Origin: Streptomyces cyaneochromogenes | Lineage (GTDB): Bacteria; Actinomycetota; Actinomycetes; Streptomycetales; Streptomycetaceae | Direction: 5' to 3' | Assembly: GCF_003963535.1 (NCBI RefSeq) | Contig: NZ_CP034539.1 | Coordinates: 1,674,001 to 1,738,000, forward strand | Length of the DNA stretch: 64,000 bases | In this document: positions 54,362 to 63,723 of the stretch, in pieces | Layout: every line of letters begins with the position of its first letter | How positions within the stretch are numbered: the stretch's first letter is position 1 | Notes under the pieces: generated by a model | Seen by the model: only the letters and a program-made list of their open reading frames with translations | Databases searched by the model: none | What the model was told of the DNA's origin: nothing | Program-made: the position numbers and the translations under genes

Positions 54362-54473
54362 TGGGGCTCGTCCGACCGGGGCAGCGACCGTCAGAGGTGC
54401 GCCAAGAAGGGCCGCTCGGGCTGGCTGCGGGCCGGCCACCGGGGGTGACGGGAGGAACCCCGCGACGAGAAGA

Positions 54474-54680
54474 ATGGTGAGGACATCTCCGGTTCCGACG
54501 CCCCCCCCGCCCGCACGGGTCATGGTGGGCGTGAGCGGCTCCCTGGGCAGCCTCACCGCGCTGTCCCGGTCCGCCGACGAGGCACGGCGGCGTGGTGCCG
54601 AACTGTGGCCGGTGCCGGCCTGGCAGCCGCCGGGCGGTGAGCTCGCCTCGCGGCGGGGCCCCCGGCGAGCCAGACGGATC
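54474..54680 (+). pseudogene. Universal stress protein remnant
   Basis: RVMVGVSGSLGSLTALSRSA, DEARRRGAELWPVPAWQPPG and GELASRRGP are the first 60 or so residues of a Streptomyces UspA-domain protein. The frame then runs into RRARRI and a stop. The ATP-binding G-x2-G-x9-GS/T motif and the rest of the domain (about 80 more residues) are missing, so it is a truncated gene. Confidence 0.75.
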
Positions 54681-54829
54681 TGACGGCCGTGCACCGGCGC
54701 AATGCCTGGCGGTTGCGGTTGGCCACCCGGGACTTGGCGGAGGCAAGGGGGGCTCGGGAAGGGGCGTGCCCCGGGGGAACTCCGCCGCGCGGGGTGCGTA
54801 GCCAGGAAGCGAACGACGCCGACGCCCCG

Positions 54830-55260
54830 GCCGATCGACAGCCGCCGACGTGACGTTCAGCGAACACTCACCGACGACACACCTCCCGCAGAACCTGACG
54901 AACCCGGCCGCGCCTTTGCTGGCCGCCCCTCGCCGAAAGCACCCGCCGACCGGCCCTGCGGGTCCCCCCGCGCCTACATCCGGCACACGCACCCGCCATC
55001 GGCGTGACGCACCGCCACGACGCCCTCATCCACCTCCGAAAGGGCGCGCGCCCCCGCCGACCCCCTGTCGTCGGCCAATCGACAACCGCCGACATGACGT
55101 TCGACGAACAGTCGCCGACGACCCACCTCCCGCCGACATGACCAACCCCGCCCGCACACCTGCCGGCCGACCCTCGCCGGGTGCACCCGCCAACCGGCCC
55201 TTCAGGTCACTTCCGCGCCTGCCGCCCCGCGCCCACCATCGGCATGACGCACCGACAAAC
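54830..55260. repeat. Diverged tandem duplication of about 190 bp, period 240-244 bp
   Basis: Copy A 54830-55020 and copy B 55074-55260 align along their length. ATCGACAGCCGCCGACGTGACG matches ATCGACAACCGCCGACATGACG; GACGACACACCTCCCGC matches GACGACCCACCTCCCGC; CCATCGGCGTGACGCACCG matches CCATCGGCATGACGCACCG. No reading frame is preserved between copies. The stretch fills the space between the stress-protein and kdpE remnants. Confidence 0.8.
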
Positions 55261-55317
55261 CGACCCACCGCCCACACCGGCACGACGCCGAAATGCGCCC
55301 GCGAGAGGGCTGACGGC

Positions 55318-55462
55318 CCCGTCCGGCTGACGCGCGGCCGCCAGCCGGAGGGCCGTGGCGCCGTCGGGCGCCCGCGTCCACTCCGTGCCGGCGGGCCCGC
55401 ATGTTGATCACGAGTGCTCGGACCAGCTGGGGGTCGTCTTCCGCGACCAGCACCCGGGTCAT
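55318..55462 (-). pseudogene. kdpE: Truncated kdpE response-regulator remnant
   Basis: Three bases after the kdpC stop, MTRVLVAEDDPQLVRALVIN, then MRARRHGVDA, is a receiver-domain start of the KdpE type. After 30 residues a frameshift leads to APDGATALRLAAARQPDG in the next frame, then homology ends. The phosphorylated Asp and the whole DNA-binding domain are missing. No kdpD-like sequence lies between kdpC and this remnant or elsewhere in the window. Confidence 0.85.
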
Positions 55463-55465
55463 CGG

Positions 55466-56098
55466 TCAGGTGTCCTTGGTCAGTTCCTTGAGCGCGATGT
55501 TGAGTTCGAGGACGTTCACGCGCGGCTCGCCGATGAAGCCGAGCGTGCGGCCCTCGGTGTGCTCGTCCACCAGCTTCTGCACCTCGGCAACGCTCAGGTC
55601 GTTGCGCTGGGCGACCCGGTGCACCTGGAGGTCCGCGTAGGCCGGGGAGATGTCCGGGTCCAGGCCGGAGCCAGAGGAGGTGACCGCGTCCGCGGGGACC
55701 TGGGAGGGCTTGACGGTGTACCCGGACACCGAGTTCTCCTTGACGACCTTCGCCTGCGCCTCCTTCACCCACTTGATCAGCTCCGGGTTGTCTCCGGAAC
55801 GGTTGGTGGCACCGGAAAGGATCAGCTTGTACTGGGTGTTGACCGAGTTCTCCCCCAGTCCGTTCGCCGGTCGGGGCTGGAAGTAGTCCAGGCTGTAGCC
55901 CTGTTGGCCGATCAGCGAGGAGCCGACGACCTTGCCGTCCGCCTTGACCTCCGAGCCGTTCGCCTTGTTGTGGAACAGCCCCTGGGCGATGCCGGTGACC
56001 ACCAGCGGATAGATGACGCCGGTCACCAGGGTCAGCGCGAGGAGGGCGCGCAGGCCCGCCCCGAGCAGCCGGGCCGTGTTCGTAACCGAGTTGTTCAT
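55466..56098 (-). CDS. kdpC: K+-transporting ATPase subunit C
   Basis: 210 aa. One N-terminal membrane helix (LLALTLVTGVIYPLVVTGIA), then GSSLIGQ, FQPRPA, SGSGLDPDISPAYADLQVHR and ALKELTKDT. It is the chaperone-like subunit that holds KdpB and supports potassium binding. Intact. A GTG at 56110 is an alternative start. Confidence 0.95.
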   Translation of the reverse strand: MNNSVTNTARLLGAGLRALLALTLVTGVIYPLVVTGIAQGLFHNKANGSEVKADGKVVGSSLIGQQGYSLDYFQPRPANGLGENSVNTQYKLILSGATNRSGDNPELIKWVKEAQAKVVKENSVSGYTVKPSQVPADAVTSSGSGLDPDISPAYADLQVHRVAQRNDLSVAEVQKLVDEHTEGRTLGFIGEPRVNVLELNIALKELTKDT

Positions 56099-56122
56099 GG
56101 GGATCAGCACGCCTTTGGAGAG

Positions 56123-58303
56123 TTACAGCCCGGGGATGAGGGAGATGAGCAGGTCGATGAGCTTGATGCCGATGAAGGGGGCCACCAGACCGCCCAGCCC
56201 GTAGACGGTGAGGTTCCGCCGCAGCATGCGGTCGGCGCTGACCGGCCGGTACTGCACGCCCTTCAGGGACAGCGGCACCAGCGCGATGATGATCAGCGCG
56301 TTGAAGACGACCGCGGACAGGATCGCGGAGTCCGGCGAGGACAGGCCCATGATGTTGAGCTTGTCCAGGCCCGGGTAGACGGCCGCGAACAGCGCCGGGA
56401 TGATCGCGAAGTACTTCGCGACGTCGTTGGCGATGGAGAACGTGGTCAGCGCACCGCGGGTGATCAGCAGCTGCTTGCCGATCTCGACGATCTCGATGAG
56501 CTTGGTCGGGTTGGAGTCGAGGTCGACCATGTTGCCGGCCTCCTTGGCGGCCGACGTACCGGTGTTCATGGCCACGCCGACATCCGCCTGCGCGAGCGCG
56601 GGCGCGTCGTTCGTACCGTCTCCGGTCATCGCGACCAGCTTGCCGCCCGCCTGCTCCCGCTTGATCAGCGCCATCTTGTCCTCGGGTGTCGCCTCCGCGA
56701 GGAAGTCGTCGACGCCCGCCTCCTCGGCGATCGCCTTGGCGGTCAGCGGATTGTCGCCTGTGATCATGACGGTCTTGATGCCCATGCGGCGCAGTTCCTC
56801 GAACCGCTCGCGCATGCCCTCCTTGACGACGTCCTTGAGGTGGACGACGCCCAGGATCCGGGCACCGTCCGCGTCCTCCACCGCGACGAGCAGCGGCGTG
56901 CCGCCCGCCTCGGAGATCCGGTTGGCGACGGTGTCCGCGTCCTCGGCGACCGTGCCGCCCTGCCCCTGGACCCAGGCGATGACCGAACCGGCCGCGCCCT
57001 TGCGGATCCTGCGTCCGTCGACGTCCACGCCGGACATCCGGGTCTGGGCGGTGAACGCGATCCACTCGGCGCCGACCAGCTCGCCCTGGTGCCGCTCGCG
57101 CAGCCCGTACCTCTCCTTCGCCAGGACGACGATCGAACGCCCCTCGGGGGTCTCGTCGGCCAGCGAGGAGAGCTGGGCGGCGTCGGCCACTTCGGCCTCG
57201 GTGGTGCCGCTCACCGGCACGAACTCCGATGCCTGGCGGTTGCCGAGCGTGATGGTGCCGGTCTTGTCGAGCAGCAGCGTGGAGACGTCACCGGCGGCCT
57301 CGACCGCGCGGCCCGACATCGCCAGGACGTTGCGCTGCACCAGCCGGTCCATGCCCGCGATGCCGATCGCGGAGAGCAGGGCACCGATGGTCGTGGGAAT
57401 CAGGCAGACCAGCAGGGCGACCAGCACGACCATCGTCAGGTGCGTGCCCGCGTAGTCCGCGAACGGCGGCAGGGTGGCACAGGCCAGAAGGAAGACGATC
57501 GTCAGCGAGGCCAGCAGGATGTTCAGCGCGATCTCGTTGGGCGTCTTCTGCCGGGCGGCGCCCTCGACCAGGTTGATCATCCGGTCGATGAAGGTCTCAC
57601 CCGGCTTCGTCGTGATCTTGATGACGATGCGGTCGGAGAGGACCTTCGTACCGCCGGTGACCGCCGAGCGGTCCCCGCCGGACTCCCGGATGACGGGGGC
57701 CGATTCACCGGTTATCGCCGACTCGTCGACGGACGCGACGCCCTCGACGACGTCACCGTCACCCGGGATGACATCGCCCGCCTCGCAGACGACGAGGTCG
57801 CCGATCTTCAACTCGGTACCCGGCACGCGCTGTTCGACAGCGCCGTCGAGCCGTCGCGCCACCGTGTCGGTCTTGGCCTTGCGCAGCGTGTCGGCCTGGG
57901 CCTTGCCGCGGCCCTCGGCGACGGCCTCCGCCAGGTTGGCGAAGATCACGGTCAGCCACAGCCAGGCGCTGATGGTCCACCCGAACCAGTCGCCCGGGTC
58001 CTTGAAGGAGAAGACGGTGGTCAGGACGGAGCCGATCCACACCACGAACATCACGGGGGACTTGACCAGCACCCGCGGGTCGAGCTTGCGGAAGGCGTCC
58101 GGCAGCGACTTGACCAGCTGCTTCGGGTCGAAGAGGCCCGCGCCGACACGGCCTTCGGGGGACTTGTGCCCCGTCGGCGCGTCCTGGTGCGGCGCAAGGG
58201 TGGGAGTGGACATGGAGTCCTGCTTCTTCAAGTCGGTCTTCGCTAGGTCGGTCTTCGCCACGTCGGTCTTCGCCACGTCGGTCCTCGTTACGTCGGTGGT
58301 CAT
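56123..58303 (-). CDS. kdpB: K+-transporting P-type ATPase subunit B
   Basis: 726 aa. Motifs TGES, phosphorylation loop [14 protein letters not shown] and hinge [20 protein letters not shown] are intact, with seven membrane helices. The ATG overlaps the kdpA TGA (ATGA). The first 25 residues are a pentapeptide repeat ([10 protein letters not shown]), encoded by 15-bp DNA repeats at 58232-58297. The conserved part starts after the Met at residue 31 (58213), which is an alternative start. Confidence 0.96.
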   Translation of the reverse strand: MTTDVTRTDVAKTDVAKTDLAKTDLKKQDSMSTPTLAPHQDAPTGHKSPEGRVGAGLFDPKQLVKSLPDAFRKLDPRVLVKSPVMFVVWIGSVLTTVFSFKDPGDWFGWTISAWLWLTVIFANLAEAVAEGRGKAQADTLRKAKTDTVARRLDGAVEQRVPGTELKIGDLVVCEAGDVIPGDGDVVEGVASVDESAITGESAPVIRESGGDRSAVTGGTKVLSDRIVIKITTKPGETFIDRMINLVEGAARQKTPNEIALNILLASLTIVFLLACATLPPFADYAGTHLTMVVLVALLVCLIPTTIGALLSAIGIAGMDRLVQRNVLAMSGRAVEAAGDVSTLLLDKTGTITLGNRQASEFVPVSGTTEAEVADAAQLSSLADETPEGRSIVVLAKERYGLRERHQGELVGAEWIAFTAQTRMSGVDVDGRRIRKGAAGSVIAWVQGQGGTVAEDADTVANRISEAGGTPLLVAVEDADGARILGVVHLKDVVKEGMRERFEELRRMGIKTVMITGDNPLTAKAIAEEAGVDDFLAEATPEDKMALIKREQAGGKLVAMTGDGTNDAPALAQADVGVAMNTGTSAAKEAGNMVDLDSNPTKLIEIVEIGKQLLITRGALTTFSIANDVAKYFAIIPALFAAVYPGLDKLNIMGLSSPDSAILSAVVFNALIIIALVPLSLKGVQYRPVSADRMLRRNLTVYGLGGLVAPFIGIKLIDLLISLIPGL
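58232..58297. repeat. 15-bp coding repeats at the kdpB start
   Basis: Four full units of GTCGGTCTTCGCCAC or close variants (58232, 58247, 58262, 58277) plus a partial unit, in frame. Confidence 0.9.
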
Positions 58304-59979
58304 GAGGCCAGCCCCTCGGCCAGCGGCCCCAGCGCCAGGGCCGGGAAGTACGTCAGACCGGTGATGATGAGGATCGCGCCCACCAACAACCCGGTGAACA
58401 GCGGCTTTTCCGTGCGCAGCGTGCCTGCCGTGGCCGGCACCGGCTTCTGCTCGGCGAGCGAGCCGGCCAGCGCCAGCACGAACACCATCGGCACGAAGCG
58501 GCCGAGCAGCATGCACAGGCCCAGCGTGGTGTTGAACCACTGTGTGTCCGCGTTCAGACCGGCGAAGGCCGAGCCGTTGTTGTTGGAGGCGGACGTGTAG
58601 GCGTACAGGATCTCGGAGAACCCGTGCGCCCCGCTGTTGGTCATGGAGTTCGCGGGAGTCGGCAGGGCCATCGCGAAGGCGGTGAAGACGAGTACCAGCG
58701 CCGGGGTGACCAGGATGTAGCAGGCCGCCAGCTTGATCTCACGGGTGCCGATCTTCTTGCCCAGGTACTCGGGCGTACGGCCGACCATCAGACCGGCGAT
58801 GAACACCGCGATGATCGCCATGATCAGCATGCCGTAGAGGCCGGAGCCGGTACCGCCGGGCGCGATCTCGCCCAGCATCATGCCGAGCATGGTGATCCCG
58901 CCGCCGAGGCCGGTGAAGGAGGAGTGGAAGGAGTTCACCGCGCCGGTCGAGGTGAGGGTGGTCGCCGTGGCGAAGATCGACGAGCCGCCGATGCCGAAGC
59001 GGACCTCCTTGCCCTCGTACGCCCCGCCGGCGATGTCGAACGCCGGGCCGTGGTGGGCGAACTCGGTCCACATCATCAGGGCCGTGAAGCCGAGCCAGAT
59101 GGTGGCCATCGTCGCGAGAATCGCGTAGCCCTGCCTGACCGAGCCGACCATGAGGCCGAAGGTGCGGGTCAGCGCGAACGGGATGACGAGGATCAGGAAG
59201 ATCTCGAAGAGGTTCGAGAGCGGGGTGGGGTTCTCGAAGGGGTGGGCGGAGTTGGCGTTGAAGTAACCGCCACCGTTGGTACCCAGCTCCTTGATGGCCT
59301 CCTGCGAGGCGACCGCGCCGCCGTTCCACTGCTGCGAACCCCCCATGCTGTGCCCATTGACAAACTGCCCGACCTCGTGGATGCCGGAGAAGTTCTGGAT
59401 GGCACCGCAGGCGACCAGCACGATCGCCGCGACGAAGGCCACCGGCACCAGGATGCGTACGACTCCGCGCACCAAGTCGGCCCAGAAGTTGCCGAGTTCA
59501 CCGGTGCGGGACCGGGCGAAGCCTCGTACGAGTGCGACCGCCACCGCGATACCGACGGCCGCGGAGACGAAGTTCTGCACGGCCAGACCGGCGGTCTGCA
59601 CGACGTGGCCCATGGCCTGCTCGCCGTAGTACGACTGCCAGTTGGTGTTCGTCACGAAGGACACGGCGGTGTTGAACGCCTGGTCCGGGTCGATGGCCGC
59701 GAAGCCCAGCGAACCGGGCAGCACGCCCTGCAGCCGCTGCAGCAGGTACAGGAAGAGGACGCCGACGACGGAGAAGGCGAGAACGCCGCGCAGATACGCG
59801 GTCCAGCGCATCTCGGTGTCGGGGTTGGCGCCGATGCCCTTGTAGATCCACTTCTCGACGCGCCAGTGCTTGTCGGAGGAGTAGACCTTGGCCATGTGGT
59901 CGCCAAGCGGTCTGTAGGCGAGCGCCAGCGCCGCCATGAGCGCGAGCAGCTGGAGCACACCGGCAGGAACGGGACCCAT
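58300..59979 (-). CDS. kdpA: K+-transporting ATPase subunit A
   Basis: 559 aa, the channel-like potassium-binding subunit with four pore loops. The selectivity-filter regions are visible: [47 protein letters not shown] and [14 protein letters not shown]. Intact and full length. It begins 8 bases after the kdpF stop. Confidence 0.96.
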   Translation of the reverse strand: MGPVPAGVLQLLALMAALALAYRPLGDHMAKVYSSDKHWRVEKWIYKGIGANPDTEMRWTAYLRGVLAFSVVGVLFLYLLQRLQGVLPGSLGFAAIDPDQAFNTAVSFVTNTNWQSYYGEQAMGHVVQTAGLAVQNFVSAAVGIAVAVALVRGFARSRTGELGNFWADLVRGVVRILVPVAFVAAIVLVACGAIQNFSGIHEVGQFVNGHSMGGSQQWNGGAVASQEAIKELGTNGGGYFNANSAHPFENPTPLSNLFEIFLILVIPFALTRTFGLMVGSVRQGYAILATMATIWLGFTALMMWTEFAHHGPAFDIAGGAYEGKEVRFGIGGSSIFATATTLTSTGAVNSFHSSFTGLGGGITMLGMMLGEIAPGGTGSGLYGMLIMAIIAVFIAGLMVGRTPEYLGKKIGTREIKLAACYILVTPALVLVFTAFAMALPTPANSMTNSGAHGFSEILYAYTSASNNNGSAFAGLNADTQWFNTTLGLCMLLGRFVPMVFVLALAGSLAEQKPVPATAGTLRTEKPLFTGLLVGAILIITGLTYFPALALGPLAEGLAS

Positions 59980-59987
59980 CTCTTGTC

Positions 59988-60077
59988 TCAGAACCTCTCC
60001 GGGAAGATCAGGGCGAGGACGAGATAGCCCAGCAGGGCGACGGCCACGACGAGGCCGACGATGTTCTCGGCGGTCAC
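59988..60077 (-). CDS. kdpF: K+-transporting ATPase subunit F
   Basis: 29 aa single-helix protein, [20 protein letters not shown] then LALIFPERF, the usual KdpF ending FPERF. GTG start overlapping the TGA of the upstream small ORF (GTGA). It stabilises the Kdp complex. Confidence 0.92.
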   Translation of the reverse strand: MTAENIVGLVVAVALLGYLVLALIFPERF

Positions 60078-60157
60078 AGCTTCGTCACCCCCTTGGCGAC
60101 GAAGGCCACCAGCGCGAAGGCCGCGATCGTGGCGACGACGAAGGCCAGATCGGCCAT
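60074..60157 (-). CDS. 27-aa membrane peptide preceding kdpF
   Basis: [20 protein letters not shown] then AKGVTKL: one helix with a basic C-terminus. It has a strong ribosome site, AGGAG seven bases before the ATG, and is coupled to kdpF by a GTGA overlap. It is the first gene of the kdp operon. It resembles KdpF in size and could be an extra single-helix subunit. Function unproven. Confidence 0.85.
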   Translation of the reverse strand: MADLAFVVATIAAFALVAFVAKGVTKL

Positions 60158-60233
60158 CGTGAGCTCCTGGAGTGAGGTTCGTTCGGACAGGGACGGTTAG
60201 AGGAAACAGCCTTCGTGGCCGGAATCGAGCACC

Positions 60234-60284
60234 GTTGACGGCTCCCTTACGGCCCACTGCGCGCCCTTGACGGAACTCATACGG
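60234..60284. promoter_or_regulatory. Phased operator array, kdp promoter (11-21-11)
   Basis: GTTGACGG (60234), CCTTACGG (60245), CTTGACGG (60266) and TCATACGG (60277), 77-127 bp upstream of the first kdp-operon start codon. Confidence 0.78.
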
Positions 60285-60319
60285 CGACGCGATCGCCGCA
60301 GGTGACGGACGCCTCGGCG

Positions 60320-60806
60320 TCAGAACAAGCGGAACCGCAACCGGCAGATCACCGCGTCCGTCTCCTTGCGGACGGCATGCGCGACGATCGCGCCCCGCTG
60401 GTTCTGCAGCAGCCGCTGCCACATGCGTTCGGGCTCGGTCTCCGGGATGAGCACGGTGCCCCGGGTGGCCGGCTCCGCGGCCATGACGTCACGGACGTAC
60501 GCGGCGATGGGCCGGCCCAGGGAGCACCGTTCGCCGACCGGCTGGACCAGGGGCACGCCGGGGTCCCACTCGGTCCAGGAGCGCTCCGGGGGCGGGCAGC
60601 GCGGCCCGGTCCTCGGGGTCGGGGTGGCAGACGGTGACCGCACGGACCTCGTCGCCCAGCGAGGAGGCGGCGGTGAGCGCCTCAGAGGGGAGCCGGGACA
60701 GCGAGGAGACGGGCACGATCACCACCGAGCGGTCGAGGTGCGGGTGTTCGGGGACATGGCCGAGGCCGAGGGGGCGGTCACGCCGGCCCAAGCCGCAGTC
60801 CGCCAA
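60320..60806 (-). pseudogene. 3 prime remnant of an APC-type transporter gene
   Basis: Two overlapping frames hold the cytoplasmic tail typical of actinomycete APC permeases. VVIVPVSSLSRLPSEALTAA, SSLGDEVRAVTVCHPDPEDR (60806 leftward) continues, after a shift near 60600, in WTEWDPGVPLVQ, SLGRPIAAYVRDV, TVLIPETEPERMWQRLLQNQ and AVRKETDAVICRLRFRLF. The membrane part is absent. It lies just upstream of the kdp operon on the same strand. Confidence 0.8.
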
Positions 60807-60925
60807 GAGTGCCCAGCCGGAACTCCTCGGTGACGCTGGGTGTACGCCCCCTGTCCACCGGACCTGCCCACCCCCTCATCCCCCATACAGCCCAGCCACC
60901 CCCGAAGAAGCCCCCGAGCTGAGCT

Positions 60926-60976
60926 CTTGACGGTCGCCCGACACCGGCACGGCGAGTCTTAACGGAAGCTTGACGC
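60926..60976. promoter_or_regulatory. Phased operator array, APC promoter (11-21-11)
   Basis: CTTGACGG (60926), CCCGACAC (60937), CTTAACGG (60958) and CTTGACGC (60969), 126-177 bp upstream of the APC transporter start and 120 bp from the truncated APC remnant on the other side. Confidence 0.75.
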
Positions 60977-61102
60977 CGCTACGCCCGATATCCATGGGCC
61001 GGAGTGTCACTCTCTGCTTACGCTGGTGCCGCCGTCCGCGTGATGGCCGGATTCCGACGTCGCCTCGCACATGGCGGCGTCCCGCACATCAGGAGCACGC
61101 CG

Positions 61103-63058
61103 ATGGCCACGACCGAACACCCCCCTCCCAGTCGCCTGCGCGCCTGGATGCTGGAGGGCCTGTCCGACATGGGCAAGGGCCACGGCCGCCAGGCGGAGCA
61201 GACCGAGTCCAAGCCGGAGACCACGGGCCAGCCCTGGTACCGCGTCATGTGCCTCACCGGCGTCGACTACTTCTCGACCCTCGGCTACCAGCCCGGCATC
61301 GCGGCCCTCGCGGCCGGTCTGCTCTCCCCGATCGCCACCATCGTGCTCGTGATCGTCACCCTCGCCGGCGCCCTGCCCGTGTACCGGCGGGTGGCCGAGG
61401 AGAGCCCGCACGGCCAGGGCTCGATCGCGATGCTGGAGCGGCTCCTGACCTTCTGGAAGGGCAAGCTCTTCGTCCTGACGCTGCTCGGCTTCGCGGCCAC
61501 GGACTTCCTGATCACCATCACCCTGTCGGCGGCGGACGCCTCGACCCACCTGGTCGAGAACCCGCACCTGGAAAGCGCCCTGCACGACAAGCAGCTGGTG
61601 ATCACCCTGATCCTCGTGGCACTGCTGGGCGCGGTGTTCCTCAAGGGCTTCCTGGAGGCGATCGGCGTCGCCGTCGCCCTGGTCGCGAGCTATCTCGCGC
61701 TGAACGCCGTCGTCGTGGCCGTCGGCCTGTATCACGTCGTGACCGAGGGACACGTGATCACCGACTGGTCCAGCGCACTCACCGCCGAGCACGGCAACGT
61801 CTTCGTCATGATCGGCGTGGCCCTGATCGTCTTCCCCAAGCTCGCGCTCGGCCTGTCCGGCTTCGAGACCGGCGTCGCGGTGATGCCGCACGTCAAGGGC
61901 GACCCGGGCGAGACCGAGGAGAACCCCCAGGGCCGCATCCGGGACACGAAGAAGCTGCTCACCACCGCCGCCCTGATCATGAGCTGCTTCCTGATCGCGA
62001 CGAGCTTCATCACCACGCTGCTGATCCCGGAGAAGGAGTTCGAGCCGGGCGGCGAGGCCAACGGCCGCGCCCTCGCGTTCCTCGCCCACGAGTACCTCGG
62101 CAACGGCTTCGGCACGGTCTACGACGTCTCGACGATCGCCATCCTGTGGTTCGCCGGCGCCTCCGCCATGGCCGGCCTGCTCAACCTGATGCCCCGCTAT
62201 CTGCCCCGCTACGGCATGGCCCCGCACTGGGCGCGCGCCGTGCGCCCCATGGTCATCGTCTTCACGCTGGTCGCCTTCCTGGTGACGTGGATCTTCGACG
62301 CGGACGTCGACGCCCAGGGCGGCGCCTACGCCACCGGTGTGCTGGTCCTGATCAGCTCCGCCGCCATCGCGGTGACCATCGCGGCCCGCGAGGCCGGCCA
62401 GCGCAAGTGGTTCATCGGCTTCGCGGTCATCTCGGCGGTGTTCCTCTACACCACCGTCGCGAACGTCATCGAGCGTCCCGACGGCGTGAAGATCGGCGCC
62501 TGCTTCATCGCCGGCATCATCCTCATCTCCCTGCTCTCGCGGCTGCTGCGCGCCTTCGAGCTCCGCGTGACCAGCGTGACGCTCGACGACATGGCGGGAC
62601 GTTTCGTCCGGGACATCGCCAGCCGCAAGATCCGGTTCATCGCCAACGAGCCCGACCGGCGGGACAAGGCCGAGTACCGGGACAAGATCGAGCAGATCCG
62701 CAACGACAACGACGTCCCGGGCCAGGAGGACTTCGTCTTCGTCGAGGTGACGGTCACCGACCCGTCCGAGTTCGAGGCGGGCCTGACCGTACGCGGCGAG
62801 GTCATGCACGACCGCTACCGCGTCCTGACCCTGGAGTCCTCCTCCGTCCCCAACGCCCTGGCCGCACTGCTGCTGCACGTCCGCGACTCGACCGGCTGCA
62901 TCCCGCACATCTACTTCGAGTGGACCGAGGGCAACCCCTTCACCAACTTCCTGCGCTTCTTCCTCTTCGGCCAGGGCGAGGTCGCCCCGGTCACCCGCGA
63001 GGTGCTGCGCGAGGCGGAGCCGGACCGCGAGCGCAGGCCACGGGTGCACACGGGCTGA
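61103..63058 (+). CDS. APC-superfamily amino acid/K+-type transporter
   Basis: 651 aa. The N-terminal [21 protein letters not shown] starts the first of about 12 helices (to about residue 470). [20 protein letters not shown] is the helix-6 region and [18 protein letters not shown] a conserved loop. The last 180 residues are a soluble domain ([36 protein letters not shown]). Chosen ATG at 61103 has AGGAG upstream. Its position beside kdp, with the same operator array, suggests potassium or osmotic stress; the substrate is not known. Confidence 0.87.
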   Translation: MATTEHPPPSRLRAWMLEGLSDMGKGHGRQAEQTESKPETTGQPWYRVMCLTGVDYFSTLGYQPGIAALAAGLLSPIATIVLVIVTLAGALPVYRRVAEESPHGQGSIAMLERLLTFWKGKLFVLTLLGFAATDFLITITLSAADASTHLVENPHLESALHDKQLVITLILVALLGAVFLKGFLEAIGVAVALVASYLALNAVVVAVGLYHVVTEGHVITDWSSALTAEHGNVFVMIGVALIVFPKLALGLSGFETGVAVMPHVKGDPGETEENPQGRIRDTKKLLTTAALIMSCFLIATSFITTLLIPEKEFEPGGEANGRALAFLAHEYLGNGFGTVYDVSTIAILWFAGASAMAGLLNLMPRYLPRYGMAPHWARAVRPMVIVFTLVAFLVTWIFDADVDAQGGAYATGVLVLISSAAIAVTIAAREAGQRKWFIGFAVISAVFLYTTVANVIERPDGVKIGACFIAGIILISLLSRLLRAFELRVTSVTLDDMAGRFVRDIASRKIRFIANEPDRRDKAEYRDKIEQIRNDNDVPGQEDFVFVEVTVTDPSEFEAGLTVRGEVMHDRYRVLTLESSSVPNALAALLLHVRDSTGCIPHIYFEWTEGNPFTNFLRFFLFGQGEVAPVTREVLREAEPDRERRPRVHTG

Positions 63059-63069
63059 AACGGCCTCGG

Positions 63070-63120
63070 GCATCAGGATCGCGTCAACGTTGAACCGTAA
63101 GCCGTCAGAGCACCGCCAGC
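63070..63120. promoter_or_regulatory. Phased operator array, 63.2-kb gene (11-21-11, inverted)
   Basis: On the plus strand GCATCAGG (63070), GCGTCAAC (63081), CCGTCAGA (63102) and CCGCCAGC (63113), the reverse complement of the TTGACGG half-site. It ends 39 bp before the GTG at 63160. Confidence 0.72.
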
Positions 63121-63159
63121 GGCGTTCGCTCCGGCACCGCGGACCCCTACGGTCTGCTT

Positions 63160-63681
63160 GTGCAAGGAAGCAGACCGAGTTCTGCTCCGGCCGGCGACCG
63201 CCACTGGCGTGGCAGCGCCCGCTTCGCCACGGGCTGCGCACTGGTCTTCTTCGGTATGACCCTGCTGGTCGACCTGGACGCGGAGACCCTGACACCGTCC
63301 CGCACGCTGCTGTGGCTGGCCATGACGGCCGTGCTCTTCATGATCCTGCTCCCGCAGCGCGTGACCGCGGGCCCGGGATGGCTGGCGGTCCAGGGGCTCG
63401 TACGCCGACAGCGGGTGCGCACGGACGCACTGGTGGCCGTACGGCGGTACGGCGACGTCTCCGCACACCTGATCCTTCGTGACACGGACGGCCGTCGCCT
63501 GAACCTGGACCCAAGGATCCTCGTCGCCAACCCACTGCTGTGGCACGAGCTGGACACCGGCGTACGCCGCTCACGCGAACGCGGGACACTGCGCGATGGT
63601 GCGGACGTACTGGAGCAACTGGGGCACCAGATCGACGACTCGACGGCACAGGCCGTACTCAGGGCATCGGGGATCTACTGA
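63160..63681 (+). CDS. Two-helix membrane protein with PH-like domain
   Basis: 173 aa from GTG. Two helices (FATGCALVFFGMTLLVDL and LLWLAMTAVLFMILLPQ) are followed by a beta-rich cytoplasmic part (GPGWLAVQGLVRRQRVRTDA, YGDVSAHLILRDTDGRRLNL, DPRILVANPLLWHEL) like bacterial PH-domain proteins, and a C-terminal helix. I know close relatives only as Streptomyces hypothetical proteins. The operator array directly upstream places it with the kdp group. Confidence 0.78.
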   Translation: MQGSRPSSAPAGDRHWRGSARFATGCALVFFGMTLLVDLDAETLTPSRTLLWLAMTAVLFMILLPQRVTAGPGWLAVQGLVRRQRVRTDALVAVRRYGDVSAHLILRDTDGRRLNLDPRILVANPLLWHELDTGVRRSRERGTLRDGADVLEQLGHQIDDSTAQAVLRASGIY

Positions 63682-63723
63682 ACGCACCGCTCACACGGCG
63701 GGCGACCTCCAAAGACGCGCCGC

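Noticed and set aside
55026..57065. 679-codon frame overlapping kdpB in another frame
   Set aside because: Composition is Arg/Gly/Asp-rich with no family resemblance, and it overlaps intact kdpB and kdpC.
60926..60976. TTGACG hexamers read simply as -35 promoter elements
   Set aside because: No -10 hexamer lies at the right distance. The sites come in sets of four with fixed spacing and also occur inverted upstream of a rightward gene, which fits an operator better.
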